Shown here: positions 9,819 to 21,165 of the stretch, piece by piece | Layout of the letters: each line of letters begins with the position of its first letter | Position numbering within the stretch: position 1 is the stretch's first letter | DNA from: Asparagopsis taxiformis | Taxonomy: Eukaryota; Rhodophyta; Florideophyceae; Bonnemaisoniales; Bonnemaisoniaceae | Assembly: GCA_030407315.1 (NCBI GenBank) | Contig: JALQPE010001972.1 | Location: 1 to 64,000, forward strand | Direction of reading: 5' to 3' | Length of the DNA stretch: 64,000 bases | The notes under the pieces: model-generated | What the model was told of the DNA's origin: nothing | The model's input: the letters and a program-made list of their open reading frames with translations, nothing else | The model's database searches: none | Program-made: the position numbers and the translations under genes

Positions 9819-12455
9819 ATGACGCAACCGCCGCGCGAAAGACCGCCTCCGTTACCCCCCGAAACAGTGGTCCTGTTTCAGACCCCTACCGCGAACTACA
9901 AACTCGAGATTCGCGTCGGATATAATCTACGCACGGCCACCGCGGTGACCGCTGTGCTTGATACCGGCGCGGGCCCGAGCCTCATTCGCGAGAACGTATT
10001 AGGCGCTGATTGGAAGCGCCACGCTACGCCGCCGACGCTGCGTTGCGCGATTATCGACGCGAATAGACGACGCCTCGCGCCGAACGCGTCGTTGCGACTT
10101 AGCGTTCTTCTAGGTGCCCGCGCGCACCTTCAAACTTTCCTGGTGATGCCGCGCCTATCCGTCTCTTGCATTCTGGGAGCAGACTTCATCGACCGCGTGG
10201 TTCGGATGATCTATACTGGGCCGCAGCGCGCGTTGCGAACCCGCTATGGAGACCACGTTCCGATGCTCCCACGCACGCCGACGAAACCGCGCCGCGCACC
10301 GACCCCCAAGACTACCCGACCAACAGATTTCGCACCAATCCGCGTTGCGCGCCGCACGTCAATTCCGCCGCACGCGACGCAAGCTATCGAAGTCACCACG
10401 GGCGCCGACGGACGCTGCATCACGATACCCGCGACCGACCTCTACGGACAGAAGTTGTTGCGTCTAGCCAATGGTGAAACGCAGGTTAAAAGGAACGTGC
10501 CCTTCAGTGTGCATGTGCACAACGCCGGCACCCGCCTACAGGTATTGCCCAAAGGCATGAAGGTGGGCGCCGCAGTGCCCAACCCCGTAGGTTGCCTACA
10601 AGTTGCACAAGAAGCGCCGACCCCGCAAGACCGACCGCCCGACGATGCGACGCCATGCAACGCGACGAACCCGCCGCACCCGCGGGAAGCCGACGGAATT
10701 GCGAACGCGACGCCGCACTGGGAAGATCTCTTACGCGCGACGCTACGCGATGAGCGAGTAGACGACGACCTACACGCGCGAATTATCGAAATGCTGCGAA
10801 AGCACGAGCGCATGTGGAATGGCACGCTCGGAGCCATCCACGCGACAGAACACCGCATCGAACTGGTTCCGGGGGCGACCCCCGTCAACCAACCGCCGTA
10901 CCGCGCCGGACACGCGTCGCGCGAAATTATCCGTACGCAAGTGGATAAGATGCTCCACGCTGGAGTGATCGAACCTGCTACACCGAAATGGGCGAGCCCG
11001 GTCGTAGTCGTGCCTAAGAAGGACGGGACTTCCCGCTTCTGCATCGACTACCGCCGCTTAAACGCCGCCACCGTCAAGGACGCGTATCCGATTCCGCGCA
11101 TGGACGATTGCGTCGATTCGCTTGGTAACGCGACGGTTTTCACTACGCTGGACTGCAACTCGGGATACTGGCAGATCCCAGTAGCGCACGCCGACCGCGA
11201 CAAGACTACGTTTACGTCGCATGTTGGTACGTATCGCTTCCGCCGTATGCCCTTCGGACTATCGAACGCGCCCGCGACGTTTCAGCGCGCGCTCGATATC
11301 GTGCTCGCGAACGTGAAATGGCAGCACTGCCTTGTCTACCTGGATGACGTAATTATCTTCTCCGCCGACGCGAATGCACACGTGCATCACGTCGACGAGA
11401 TACTGGGAATCCTCGGACGCGCTGGCGTTTCGCTTAAATTCGCAAAGACCGAGTTCTTCAAACGCTCAGTGTGTGACTACCTGGGACATACTATTTCGCC
11501 GGGGAAGCTATCCGTACCGACGACGAAATGCGACGCGCTACGCGATGCGACGTACCCGACGACGAAAACGCAACTGCGCAGCTTCCTGGGGACGTGCAAC
11601 GTATACCGCCGATTCGTTGAAAAATTCGCGTTCGTAGCAGCGCCGCTTACGCAGCTGCTGAAGAAGGACCAAGGAGATAACCTACCCGCGCCGACGCCCG
11701 AGCAAACGCGCGCGTTCGAGTCATTGCGACAAGCGATGCTATCTCCACCTATCCTTCGACTACCGCGCGAAGGGCACCCGTATGTGCTCGACACCGACGC
11801 GTCGCAAGGTCAAATCGGGTGCGCGTTACTACAGTTAGACGCCGACGACGACGTATTACATCCAGTCGGATACTGGTCGCGCACGCTTAACGACGCGGAG
11901 CGTAATTACTCGACGACGGAACGCGAATGCCTCGCAGTGGTATGGGCTGTGTTACTATTACGCGCATATCTAGAAGGACGGAAGTTCACGGTTCGCACGG
12001 ACCATAATTCGCTGCGCTGGATTCTAAATATGACCTCCGCGGAAGGACGACTCGCGCGCTGGCGTTTGCGACTCGCCGAGTTCGAGTTCGACGTCGAATA
12101 TAAAAAGGGTAAACGCCATGTTATCGCCGACGCGCTCTCGCGAATGGCCACGCGAAGCGGCGACGAGACGGAAATACCGGACGAGATACCCTGCTTCGGC
12201 GCCGCGAACATCGTCGAACCGCACGCGGACGCTTACGTTCGAGCCGACGCCGCGCTACTATGCGACTACGCCGAATATTATCCTAGTCTGGATTGTCTGC
12301 TGACATCTCGAGCATGTATCGAACCACCCGTATCCGCTGACGAGTGGATAGGATACGCGAGCAGGCTACGGACGAGTTCTGCCAGAACGCAAAACGCGAC
12401 GTCGAAACCGCGCCGCGATCGCGTTTTCACCTATCCCCCGATGGGATTCTCATGA
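9819..12455 (+). CDS. Gypsy element 1: protease, reverse transcriptase and RNase H
   Basis: An aspartic protease carries VLDTGAGPSLI (near 9955). The reverse transcriptase follows, with FCIDYRRLNAATVKDAYP (near 11040), LDCNSGYWQI and the catalytic YLDDVIIF (near 11340). The RNase H has DTDASQGQIGCALLQ and RTDHNSLRWIL (11790-12030). The order is that of Metaviridae-type LTR retrotransposons. The frame runs out at 12455 shortly after the RNase H, while the integrase continues in another frame from about 12344. A single indel near 12350-12360 breaks the pol polyprotein, since the related element at 53.5 kb is continuous across this point. Confidence 0.9.
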   Translation: MTQPPRERPPPLPPETVVLFQTPTANYKLEIRVGYNLRTATAVTAVLDTGAGPSLIRENVLGADWKRHATPPTLRCAIIDANRRRLAPNASLRLSVLLGARAHLQTFLVMPRLSVSCILGADFIDRVVRMIYTGPQRALRTRYGDHVPMLPRTPTKPRRAPTPKTTRPTDFAPIRVARRTSIPPHATQAIEVTTGADGRCITIPATDLYGQKLLRLANGETQVKRNVPFSVHVHNAGTRLQVLPKGMKVGAAVPNPVGCLQVAQEAPTPQDRPPDDATPCNATNPPHPREADGIANATPHWEDLLRATLRDERVDDDLHARIIEMLRKHERMWNGTLGAIHATEHRIELVPGATPVNQPPYRAGHASREIIRTQVDKMLHAGVIEPATPKWASPVVVVPKKDGTSRFCIDYRRLNAATVKDAYPIPRMDDCVDSLGNATVFTTLDCNSGYWQIPVAHADRDKTTFTSHVGTYRFRRMPFGLSNAPATFQRALDIVLANVKWQHCLVYLDDVIIFSADANAHVHHVDEILGILGRAGVSLKFAKTEFFKRSVCDYLGHTISPGKLSVPTTKCDALRDATYPTTKTQLRSFLGTCNVYRRFVEKFAFVAAPLTQLLKKDQGDNLPAPTPEQTRAFESLRQAMLSPPILRLPREGHPYVLDTDASQGQIGCALLQLDADDDVLHPVGYWSRTLNDAERNYSTTERECLAVVWAVLLLRAYLEGRKFTVRTDHNSLRWILNMTSAEGRLARWRLRLAEFEFDVEYKKGKRHVIADALSRMATRSGDETEIPDEIPCFGAANIVEPHADAYVRADAALLCDYAEYYPSLDCLLTSRACIEPPVSADEWIGYASRLRTSSARTQNATSKPRRDRVFTYPPMGFS

Positions 12456-14056
12456 GGACCGCTCCGCTCGACAACGCCACGCAGATAGTCGTTCCCGAAG
12501 CGATTAAGGGGCGTATTCTGCGAGCTAACCACTACGCGGTAACTGCAGGACACCCGGGCGCGCGACGCATGTACGACGCAATTCGACGTGCATACTACTG
12601 GCCGATGATGAGCGTAGACGTCTACACTACAGTGAGACAGTGCGACGCGTGCGCACGTAATCTCGTTACGCAGTATCGCCACACGAACGCCCTGAAGCTC
12701 TTTCCCGCAACGCGCCCGCTCGAAGACGTCGCCATCGATATTCTGGGTCCGCTACCCGAGACTCCGCGCCAACGCCGCTTCGTACTCGTAATCGCCGATC
12801 GCTATAGCAAGCTTTGCCGACTCATCGCGCTCGGACGCGTATCTGCGCTCGCCGTCGCGAAGGCCTTTTGCAGAGACTGGGTCTTTGTATACGGACCGCC
12901 GCGCACGCTGCTTTCTGACAACGGACCGCAGTTTCGCTCGAAGTTATTTCAGGAAACGTGCGCGCTTATGGGAACGCGAAACATATTCACGACGACGTAT
13001 CATCCGCAATCGAACGGACAAGTCGAGCGAATGAATCGTACCATCGTCGCGACGCTGCGCCATTACGTCGACGAAGAGCGAAAGGATTGGGATGAGCATT
13101 TGGATGCGCTAGCGTACGCCTACAACCGCGCGATACACCGCTCGACGAATACGTCGCCGTTCGAGCTTACGCTCACGCGCTACCCTGTGTCGCTGGGAAC
13201 GGAACAAGTGGACACGATTCGCAGTACGCCATTCCTTCGTATGGAATTCCTAGCGCGGCTATCAGACGCCTACGCGCGCGCGGCGAGCGGGTTGAAGAAG
13301 GCGCAAGCGCGATATAAGCGGGACTTCGACCGCAGTGTACGCGCGGTGAATAAGGATATTAAGGTGGGTGACCAAGTGTACTTGGATACCCGCGCGGGAG
13401 CGACGACGCAAGCGCAGCGAAGTGAAGAGACGCGGGCATCGAAACTGGATTACCCCGTCTCTGGCCCTTTCCCCGTAATAGGTTGTCATGGCCATACTTA
13501 CGAAATCGTAATAGACGGCGTACCCGAACTCGTTAGCTCCGATCGTATCCGCTTCGCGCCGCGTGATGCGACAAGCGCGCCTGATTCGCCCGGCGGCGAG
13601 GAAGATACCAACGACGCGGAGAACGCCGACGACGCGACACGGCGGGACGAACGCGACTTCGATAACACGCGCAAGGTCAACCCGGAGTCAGAGTACGGGG
13701 CGCGCGAATTTATGATCGACAAACTAACGGCCGAAGGCATCGATGACGCTGGCGCGTCCGTCTTTCGCGTAAGGTGGAAAGGATATTCGCCGCGCGACGA
13801 TACGTGGGAGCCCGAGAGCTCGCTGCCCGCGCCGTTGGTCGCACGTTTCCGAAAGGACCTGAACCGACGCACGCCTAGGGCCCCCGCGCACGATATCGCG
13901 AGCCAGCCTGCAACGCCGCACAACCGTCGAAAGAACCCGCCGAAGGTACCCGCCCGCAGGGAGAAGCGCGATGACGCGCAGCGAACCGCACCGCCCAGCC
14001 GCGCGAGCGCGCGACTCAGGAACCGTAGGATGCAATCCCGCACGCCACGCAATTGA
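12344..14056 (+). CDS. Gypsy element 1: integrase with C-terminal chromodomain
   Basis: This is the continuation of pol in the shifted frame. An HHCC zinc-binding region (HYAVTAGHPG...CDACARN, near 12530-12660) precedes the DDE core: IDILGPLP with the first Asp (near 12735), LLSDNGPQF with the second (near 12910) and NGQVERMNRT with the Glu (near 13015). A chromodomain follows at 13690-13860 (FRVRWKGYSPRDDTWEPE). That module is known in chromoviruses to direct integration to marked chromatin. The tail is basic. Stop at 14056. Confidence 0.9.
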   Translation: MDRIREQATDEFCQNAKRDVETAPRSRFHLSPDGILMRTAPLDNATQIVVPEAIKGRILRANHYAVTAGHPGARRMYDAIRRAYYWPMMSVDVYTTVRQCDACARNLVTQYRHTNALKLFPATRPLEDVAIDILGPLPETPRQRRFVLVIADRYSKLCRLIALGRVSALAVAKAFCRDWVFVYGPPRTLLSDNGPQFRSKLFQETCALMGTRNIFTTTYHPQSNGQVERMNRTIVATLRHYVDEERKDWDEHLDALAYAYNRAIHRSTNTSPFELTLTRYPVSLGTEQVDTIRSTPFLRMEFLARLSDAYARAASGLKKAQARYKRDFDRSVRAVNKDIKVGDQVYLDTRAGATTQAQRSEETRASKLDYPVSGPFPVIGCHGHTYEIVIDGVPELVSSDRIRFAPRDATSAPDSPGGEEDTNDAENADDATRRDERDFDNTRKVNPESEYGAREFMIDKLTAEGIDDAGASVFRVRWKGYSPRDDTWEPESSLPAPLVARFRKDLNRRTPRAPAHDIASQPATPHNRRKNPPKVPARREKRDDAQRTAPPSRASARLRNRRMQSRTPRN

Positions 14057-15400
14057 CGCCCGACAGGGCTTGACCAGAGACGCGCTCCGACAAATCACCG
14101 CCAGCCGCGGGCTCCGTAAGAGCTGCTGCCGACAGGTGAACCACGGCAAAAGTGATGACGCGATCAAGCGCACTCCTGCGCGCACGCGGGGCCACACATC
14201 ACGAACTAAAAACGTGGCGACGCACCGGAAGAACAAGCGAGACGCCAAGCGGATGCCGCTGCGCCCCGCATAACTGGCCATCGCCGCTGCATACTCTATA
14301 CCCCCGCGGTGCAGGGCGAATCGATGTCGCTCATGGCGCGACGTTTATTGGAATGACACGCGCGCATCTGTACAATGGGTCGCCCTAGGTTTAACTTAGG
14401 CACTGAGCGCCAGCGCCACGCGTCACGGGATACGCGAACTACCGCGCTCGATTTGACGGCCGTCTACATTTGTATTTGCACACGCGTCTGAGTCGCCCCA
14501 CGAGCGCTCGCAACGCCTGCCGCGTAAGTGTTTTTGGCGCGCCTTCATGGCATCCTACCCCCGCTCACGTTTGGGCCGCCACTTATTGCGCCACGCAAGA
14601 ATCGTCGCTATCGCGCCACGCAAGTTTTTGTTTCCGTTTCGCCACGCAATACTCGACGTCCGCGCCCGGTTATTTTTCGCCGCATTCGCGCCACGCGCCG
14701 CCACGTCGTCGCCCACGCAATATCGTCGCACGCGCAAGTCAATGCAGGCCTCCCGAAGTTCGAGAAGGGTCTGGCCTAGCGCAATGGAGCGCTGCCTATC
14801 TGGCTTTCGACTACCTCTGGGACCGCGGAGTGCGCTGGAACCAGCGACATATTTTCGCGCGAAAAAGGGGAGCGACGCTGACATCGCGAAGGCGGGCTGG
14901 CCCGGCTAGCTAGCAATTCGGCCGTCCCACGGAAACTGCCCCTCAGAAAGGCACCATGGAATGGGACACCTGTATCGCGCCGCCGCCAAGCTGAGCCCTC
15001 GCGCCGTGACGGGTTGTACCTCGCTGTCGTCACCTGATTGGTCGATCACACGCCCGGCTTGGCAGCGGAACGTATGGACTTGGTGGAAGGACGCCAGCCC
15101 CTGGAAGGACGCGGGTCTCTACTGGGAATGAAATGCTACCTACGCGCATGCCTCCCCCTCTAGCGAAAGGACGAAGACGAAAGACGGAGGCATGCTACTA
15201 AAAACGTAGCCCCCGCATAAACCCCCAAGTAGAACCCGCCGACCCGCGCTAGTCACAAGAAGCGCACGACGAATCCGCCCAGCGAAGCGACGAGCGCTGT
15301 AGTGCGAAACGAATAGGCGACAAAGCTAGCGAGCGACGAAGGGAATCACGCACGGCGAGCTGACGGCGCAAGCGAACGGCGACGAACCTCCCCTCACAGC
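14057..15400. other. Downstream untranslated region of Gypsy element 1
   Basis: CpG-rich DNA without a supported gene. The decamer CGCCACGCAA occurs at 14043 (end of pol), 14589, 14614 and 14640, with near copies at about 14710 and 14410. Open frames here are short and follow from the lack of A/T. It lies between the stop of pol and the stop of the antisense gene, as an internal spacer of the element might. Confidence 0.45.
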
Positions 15401-18400
15401 TTACCGCACTCCCTCCTTTGTCCTTCGCCCCTTCTCATCGGACGAAAGATGCACGTTGCGATTCCTCCCTTTCGCCAACCTTCCTTGCCAAAACGTACGA
15501 GCGCTGCGCTGCCGCCGCAAGAGACCGCCCGCCGTCTCATGCGCCCCGACTCCGCACGCGTACAATAGGCGCGTCGTACATGTGTCCCCCGAACGGCGAC
15601 GCAGACATCTGGCAAGTACGGTTTCAAGCCGCGGCCCGCGCGCCCTTACTGTGACGTGGTAGCGCACCAGCCGTACGCAACGATGCTTCGGCCGCGCCGC
15701 CGCGCGAAGGATTCGCGATTCGAGGAAAGCGACAAGGGTAAAGGATCGAAAGGCGAACACAAAGCAAGACAAGTTTATTCTAAGAAGGAGGTGCAGCGAA
15801 GCAGCCGACGAAGCGGAACGAGAACTAAGACGGTGGTGCGCGCGTGTCCCGTCCCGACGCGTGCGACGGCTCGACGAACTACCCGCAGTACCGCGCGAAC
15901 GAGCACGGCTTGAAGCCGTATCTGCCTGGTGACCGCGTCGCCGCTCGGGATTCAACACCCGAACGACGCGCCCATCATGTACGCCAATTCGAAGTGGAGG
16001 GATGCTTGCCCGACCCGCCGAGGCTGCAGCCGCACGCGAACGCGTCGTAGGGCGAGCGCCGCCGCGCCCCACGCCAACGCCCTCGGAGGCGCCACGCACC
16101 GATGCTTCCGCGCGCAGCCCACTCACAGACTGCGTTTCACCGGCCGATTCTTGTTCGTCAACCGACCCCGCGGGGGACCGCTGCAGGTAACCTACGACGT
16201 TATTCAACGCCGTACCCAAACGGTGCGCGCGCTCGATAGTATCTTGGACTTGTCGTACGGTCTCCCGCTCGCGCGCTTGGTACTCATCGCGCACCGCGGT
16301 AAGGCGACTAGCCGCTCGCTCCCTCTCGGCCCCAAGGTTAGTTTCGACTTCGACAAGCGCCCGTTCCGCCGTTTCGCGCGCCACCGAAGCCGCGTCGCAG
16401 CTAGTTTGAAGTTCCGTCACCTTAGCGCGAAGGTCTTCTTCGCTTCTCCTGTGCGCGCCCGCCCGACCCATCATCGTATTGATGTCTTTCTGCATGCGTT
16501 CGATACGCACCGCATCTTCGTCGACCTTGCGTTTTAACGCCACCTCGCGGACCTCGGTCTTTGTAAGCGCCTCCCTCACCCCTTGCAAAAGCGACAGAGC
16601 CTCGTCTCGCGTCTTGTGCGCGGCGTCGCGCGCCCGATTCGCCTCGTCGAGGCGGACTAAGGCGTCGTCGCGAGCTTGCGCAATGGACGTCACGCGCGAC
16701 AACGCTTCTTCGCCTGCTCGTTCGGCCTCAGCCAGTCGAGTTCGCAGTTCAGCCGCATCCGGTGCAATTGATGCCACGCCTTCAGCGACCGCGGCCGCAC
16801 TTGCTATCGCGTCGTCAACCACGGCCGAAACTACGTTGGCTGCAGCACCCGCCGCGGCCCCACTAGCGCTCGCTTCGCCTGACGCCGCCGCAGTACTTTG
16901 ACCCTGAGTGGCCTTCTTCAGTTCCTGCAGTTCGTTGTATACCTTGACGTACTCCGCCCGCAGCGCTGCGTCAAGCTGAGTAACGTCGATCGGAGCTCGA
17001 GGTGCCTCCGAAAATAGCGAATACCGACCGTCTCGAAAGCGCCGACGCTCTACGGCAAGCAACGCCTCCATGCCGAGGTATTGCGCGTACTCTCGCGAGT
17101 TGGTCGCACGCATCACGTGTAGCTCGTTGGTTGATAACGCGGACAATACGGCATCCACGGTCACGACGTCATGGGCTTCTAGATGCGCGAACGCGCTGCG
17201 CGACGGGTTTCGCGGCGATTTTAACAGAAGATGCGGAATCTCTGTGTGACGATGGACACCGAGCGAACCGTGCGCCCAGTCCACACTGCCGCGTTCCGCG
17301 TTCCACGGCAACCATTGGCCGCCTTCGTTGAAATCGATACCCGGCGCGACGTCGAAGACGGGCGTTTCGTCCCATGCGCAAGCGCGATGTTCCGATAGAA
17401 GACTTTCCAAGTGTGCCGTAGAATACGAACCGCCGCGCACGACCGCCGACGCGCTCGATCCCAGCGATAAGTTTATCGCTTAAACGCACTATGCGACGCT
17501 CGACGTAAGCGATATGGAGCCACGCACAGGCTATCATCACGACCCATTCGCTTAAAGCAACAGCCCAGAAGTACGAGCGCGCTTCGACGGGGACATTAAG
17601 ACCAAGGAGGACAGACGGCGCGTAATGGAAAACGCAAGGCAAAGGAACCGACAAGGATTCGGGCGCTTCAGGCCAGTCGCGCGCGTCGTAACGAGGGAAG
17701 AAAGCGCCGATACGATCTTCGGGGAATTCACGGAACTCGACGTCGCGGTGCGTGACGAAGTATCCGGACGTGCGACGCAAGCGTAATTCGCGGCGCGCCT
17801 CGGGGCGCATACTCGCGTCGAGAAACCAAGGTTCGCTCGTTGCCCCCTCGTGTTCCACGTCGTTCCACGGAACGTCCCCGTCTAATAAGAAGCCAGCGCT
17901 TGGCGCTGCCGCCCACGGATCGAGATGCGCGAATTCGTCGCGACGCATTGTACGGAGCCTCGCCAAGTGGCGTACGAGCCGTTCGTCAGCAGCGTCTTCG
18001 AGGAAATAGGCATCGCATGGCAGGTTCGCGGGTACGGCCAAATCGCACAACGCCGATTCACGTCGCGCGTCCCATACCGTTTGCGCATTTCAATGACCGG
18101 GCAGGACGGCGTAGCGATTAACGTCGGCGATGCGGTCCCATTGAAAGCGGCGCGGATAATACTGTAGCCGACTTAGCTCCGACCACGTTGGTAGCGTACG
18201 CGGCAGAAAGCGAAACGCGGACGGATCTTCGTAACGAGCGCGCGGCGTCGGGATGGGAGCGTTCTGCGCGGCCGACGGAATGGATACGGAGGAAGGAGCG
18301 GGTATGGAGCGGAGAGGAACGCCGATAGAAGAATGACCGCCAGTCACCGACGCCGGCGTGCCCGTGACGTCCACGGTCTCGACGACGTTTGGTGTCGCAT

Positions 18401-18620
18401 CGACGCTGTTCGCATCGGAACCGCTCGCGACCGCCGGAACAGGCGCATTGATGGACGATGCCTGGGCTAAGGGAAGGTAGAACGGGCTCTCAGGACTTGC
18501 CGGCAAAGGAGTTGCGAAGCGCGGAGCGGCAGTCGGCGTGTGTGTAGGCGTCGTCATTTCGTCACCGGGAGCGACGCCGGCACGGAGCCAGCCAGGAAGA
18601 GATTCGTCGTCGTGCGCCAT
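15401..18620 (-). pseudogene. Antisense coiled-coil gene next to Gypsy element 1, frameshifted
   Basis: A coding trace on the minus strand runs in three frame segments: 18620 to about 18090, 18050 to about 17400, and about 17440 to 15401. The probable start is Met 18620 (MAHDDESLPGW). A Ser/Thr/Pro/Ala-rich N-terminus is followed by a folded middle part. That part contains PCVFHYAPSVLLGL and the hydrophobic helix WAVALSEWVVMIACAW, and resembles the middle of the antisense protein at 49770-51161. A long charged coiled coil (about 16900-16200) ends it, with alanine-rich stretches. The last 150 or so codons are arginine-rich and may be out of frame. I know no function; antisense ORFs of this general kind accompany some fungal Gypsy elements. 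Confidence 0.6.
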
Positions 18621-19575
18621 CGCGAGGAAGGAGCGGGCAACGATGGCGAAACGGAGGACGTGAGTAGAGGAGAGAGAACGAAAGAGGAAGGAAAGTGGCA
18701 GCGAAGGAGAAGAACGAGGAAAGAGAAAAGCAGACGCGAGAAGAAGCAACGGAAGGTACGCGTGAGAGGATGACGCGCGAGGACGCGCTGTGGAGTTAGT
18801 CGGGGGGAGTGTGGTGCAATTTATTTGGTCGACGCGCGCGCGCTCGTAATGACTGCGTCTGGCTGAGTCCGCATGCATCCGCGAACTAGTTAGTAAGCGA
18901 GCGTACGCGTAGCGATCCGATTACGTGTCACGGCGCGCCTGAGCGAACGCGTGCGCGCGAACGAACCTGCGAGCTTGGCGCCACGTGTAGCGCCTTTTGC
19001 GAATTTCCCTTTATTTTCCCTTTTTGGGTTTTTTATGACGAAAGTCTTTTTCCCAAATATTTCCCTTTTTGCGTGCGAGCGAGCGGCCGCCGGCCGGCCG
19101 CGCAAGGACAACCTGTCCTAGGTAGTTAGCTACTAATGGTTGTTCTGCTTCGCACCTTACCAATAAACAGCCAGCATCTTCGCAGCTACGAGTTAAGCGT
19201 TTAGCGAATCGCGAGGACCGATTGCGTTACAACGTTGCGTGCGGGTTGCTCACGATCGCCGACGTTCGCGTGCGCGCTGCGCATAAACCGATCGTCGAAC
19301 GGCGTCGCACCGCGATAGCGCGCGTTGTGTCGCACGCCACTAGGCCAGGGATTTACGACCCCTGTGTGGATCGCGTTGTGCTCGAGTTTACTCGGTGATC
19401 TCACCCTGAGATCACGGCTTGCGCCGGCCCGCGAATCCCGTGTTGCGATCGTTCCCTACGCGTTCTGCCGTTGTACCACCCGTTCGCCAGCGCGACCGAG
19501 CGACGCGCGAACGCAAGTTCAACCAGCGCGTTACGGTTCACCTCGCCCTGACACGGCTGCAATTCTAGAACTCCC
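18621..19575. other. Possible LTR and promoter zone, Gypsy-related
   Basis: This non-coding stretch lies upstream of the antisense start. It holds a T-rich run (TTTCCCTTTATTTTCCC near 19003), a NotI/FseI-like GC palindrome region (GCGGCCGCCGGCCGGCCGC near 19083) and TCCTAGGTAGTTAGC near 19116. It occupies the position of the zone at 51306-52446 beside element 2, but I could not match the two base by base, so the LTR call is weak. Confidence 0.3.
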
Positions 19576-20235
19576 TTAGCGATCGCCACCCCGGCTGGTC
19601 CTACAGTGGGGAGAAGGGAAGTGTGGTGGGTGCGGTGATGTGAATGTTGTGGCATGGTGTGCTGTACGGGCTTCTATATTGGCTTGTGCTTTGCGAAGAT
19701 GGGTAGAGAGCTCTGCGATAGAGGATGGAGGGGTTTGTGTAAGTATCTCGTGGGTGATGGCGTAATTGTGGTTTGAGCGAATTCCGTCTATCATGAATCG
19801 GAGGGCTGTCTCCTCTTCATCGATGCGTTGGTAGGAAGCATTGCGCATCATGATACGCATGTTGGCGTGCTGGGCAAGGTATTCGTCGATTTTCAAGTTA
19901 TGTTGAAGTGTTATATTGCGGGCACGGGCTTCAAGTAGTTGATGATCCGCAGCTGTGAGTTGGGTAACAGAGTGGAGAATGTTTTGGACGAGGAGGTGTG
20001 GGGGGAGCTCGAGCTGCGTGGGGGATAGGTGAACGCGGATGTGTTTGGAGAGGGTGAGTAGAGTCAGTTTTTCCTGATCGCGTTTGAATTTTGCGAATGC
20101 GTTCGATTCGGATGGTGCCGTTGTGGAGGGGTTGAGGCGGATGTCTAGCTCGAGGTTAGATGCCACAGCTCGGAGGGTGAGGAGCCAGAAGTGGTGGTTA
20201 TCGAGATCGAGCTGCGGTAAATGTGTGAGATCCAT
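19576..20235 (-). pseudogene. Copia-type gag fragment
   Basis: 219 codons begin MDLTHLPQLDLDNHHFWLLT, the aromatic NxxFWxL start seen in Ty1/Copia gag (UBN2/gag-polypeptide family). The segment RIDEEETALRFMIDGIRS, about two thirds along, is the usual YxRIDEExLARxxIxGL-like helix. No zinc knuckle, protease or polymerase follows before the frame meets the GC-rich Gypsy-related DNA at about 19575, so this is a truncated remnant. It may have been cut by the neighbouring retroelement. Confidence 0.65.
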
Positions 20236-20650
20236 CGTGGATGGGCGAGGTGATCGTTGTGCAGTGGGGCGGCGAAAAGGCCTATAACCTGTTAGAGGAT
20301 GATTCTTTCCTGACTTCTTTATTCTGTTCTTCCGTGATCTCTAGTTTATATCTTGTGATCGACGTCGTCGGCCACTGTGCTGGTTAGGACAGCTGTCATT
20401 GGTTTAGCATCCTGACAGCTCCCTGTGTGTGCCCTTTTAAATAGCTATTGTCTATGTAGAGGCCTATTTTTACACGCTCTGCTGCGCTCCTTGTGAGCCG
20501 TCAGATGAGCTCACTGCCGCGCTCCTCGTGAGCTGCCGGCTAAGCCATCAGTGGGTGATTCAATGCTATGATGCTGATAATACCGGGGTAGCCGATGCCT
20601 ATGAACGGCGTCATCGTTCTGGATTCTATTGGTGTTGGGCGGCGCCGACT
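20236..20650. other. Unassigned flank of the piggyBac-like element
   Basis: AT-moderate sequence with no supported gene. A short internal similarity (CTCCTTGTGAGC and CTCCTCGTGAGC, near 20490 and 20520) is the only structure noticed. Confidence 0.3.
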
Positions 20651-20831
20651 CTAGTGTCTATCGGACATTAAAATTTCCTCATATGAGGTCAACCCTGGCC
20701 TCATATGAGGCAGAAAAAAAATCTACTAGAAATTATTAGAATTTAGCATTCCCTCTTTATATCGCTTTTATAAAACTTCTAACGCAAGCATTGCATTGTA
20801 TAAAGCATTGCTTGCCTTTCGGACACATGTC

Positions 20832-20905
20832 CTCACATGGCTGAGTGGTTGGCACCTCTCGGGAAAGCCAGAGGGCGGAGGTTCGACTCCTCGCTGAGTT
20901 GCTTG
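20832..20905 (+). repeat. tRNA-derived sequence (SINE head or tRNA pseudogene)
   Basis: Contains a polymerase III A box TGGCTGAGTGG and a perfect B box GGTTCGACTCC 42 bases apart, with a fair T-arm stem. The outer acceptor arms do not pair properly, and the anticodon cannot be read with confidence. It lies between the left inverted repeat and the transposase of the piggyBac-like element, so it either inserted there or was captured. Confidence 0.5.
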
Positions 20906-21165
20906 GGCAGCTCGAAAATTCTCTTCGGAGAACTCGCCGATTCTTAGTTGCAACTTCTGCTTTAGGATGCTTACGCGCCCACTTGAACATGAGACAGTAT
21001 AAGGTGATATTTCATAAAGGGGAATTCCGCCATAAGCAGAAGTTTACTGAGCAAGTCGAGAACGCCAGTCAGAATCGGAGGGGGCTAAATGAGTATCTCA
21101 TTTTTCTATTTTGGATATCAATGCGAGACTAAAGGGCGTTTAAAGCACCCATAGAGAGATCAAAC

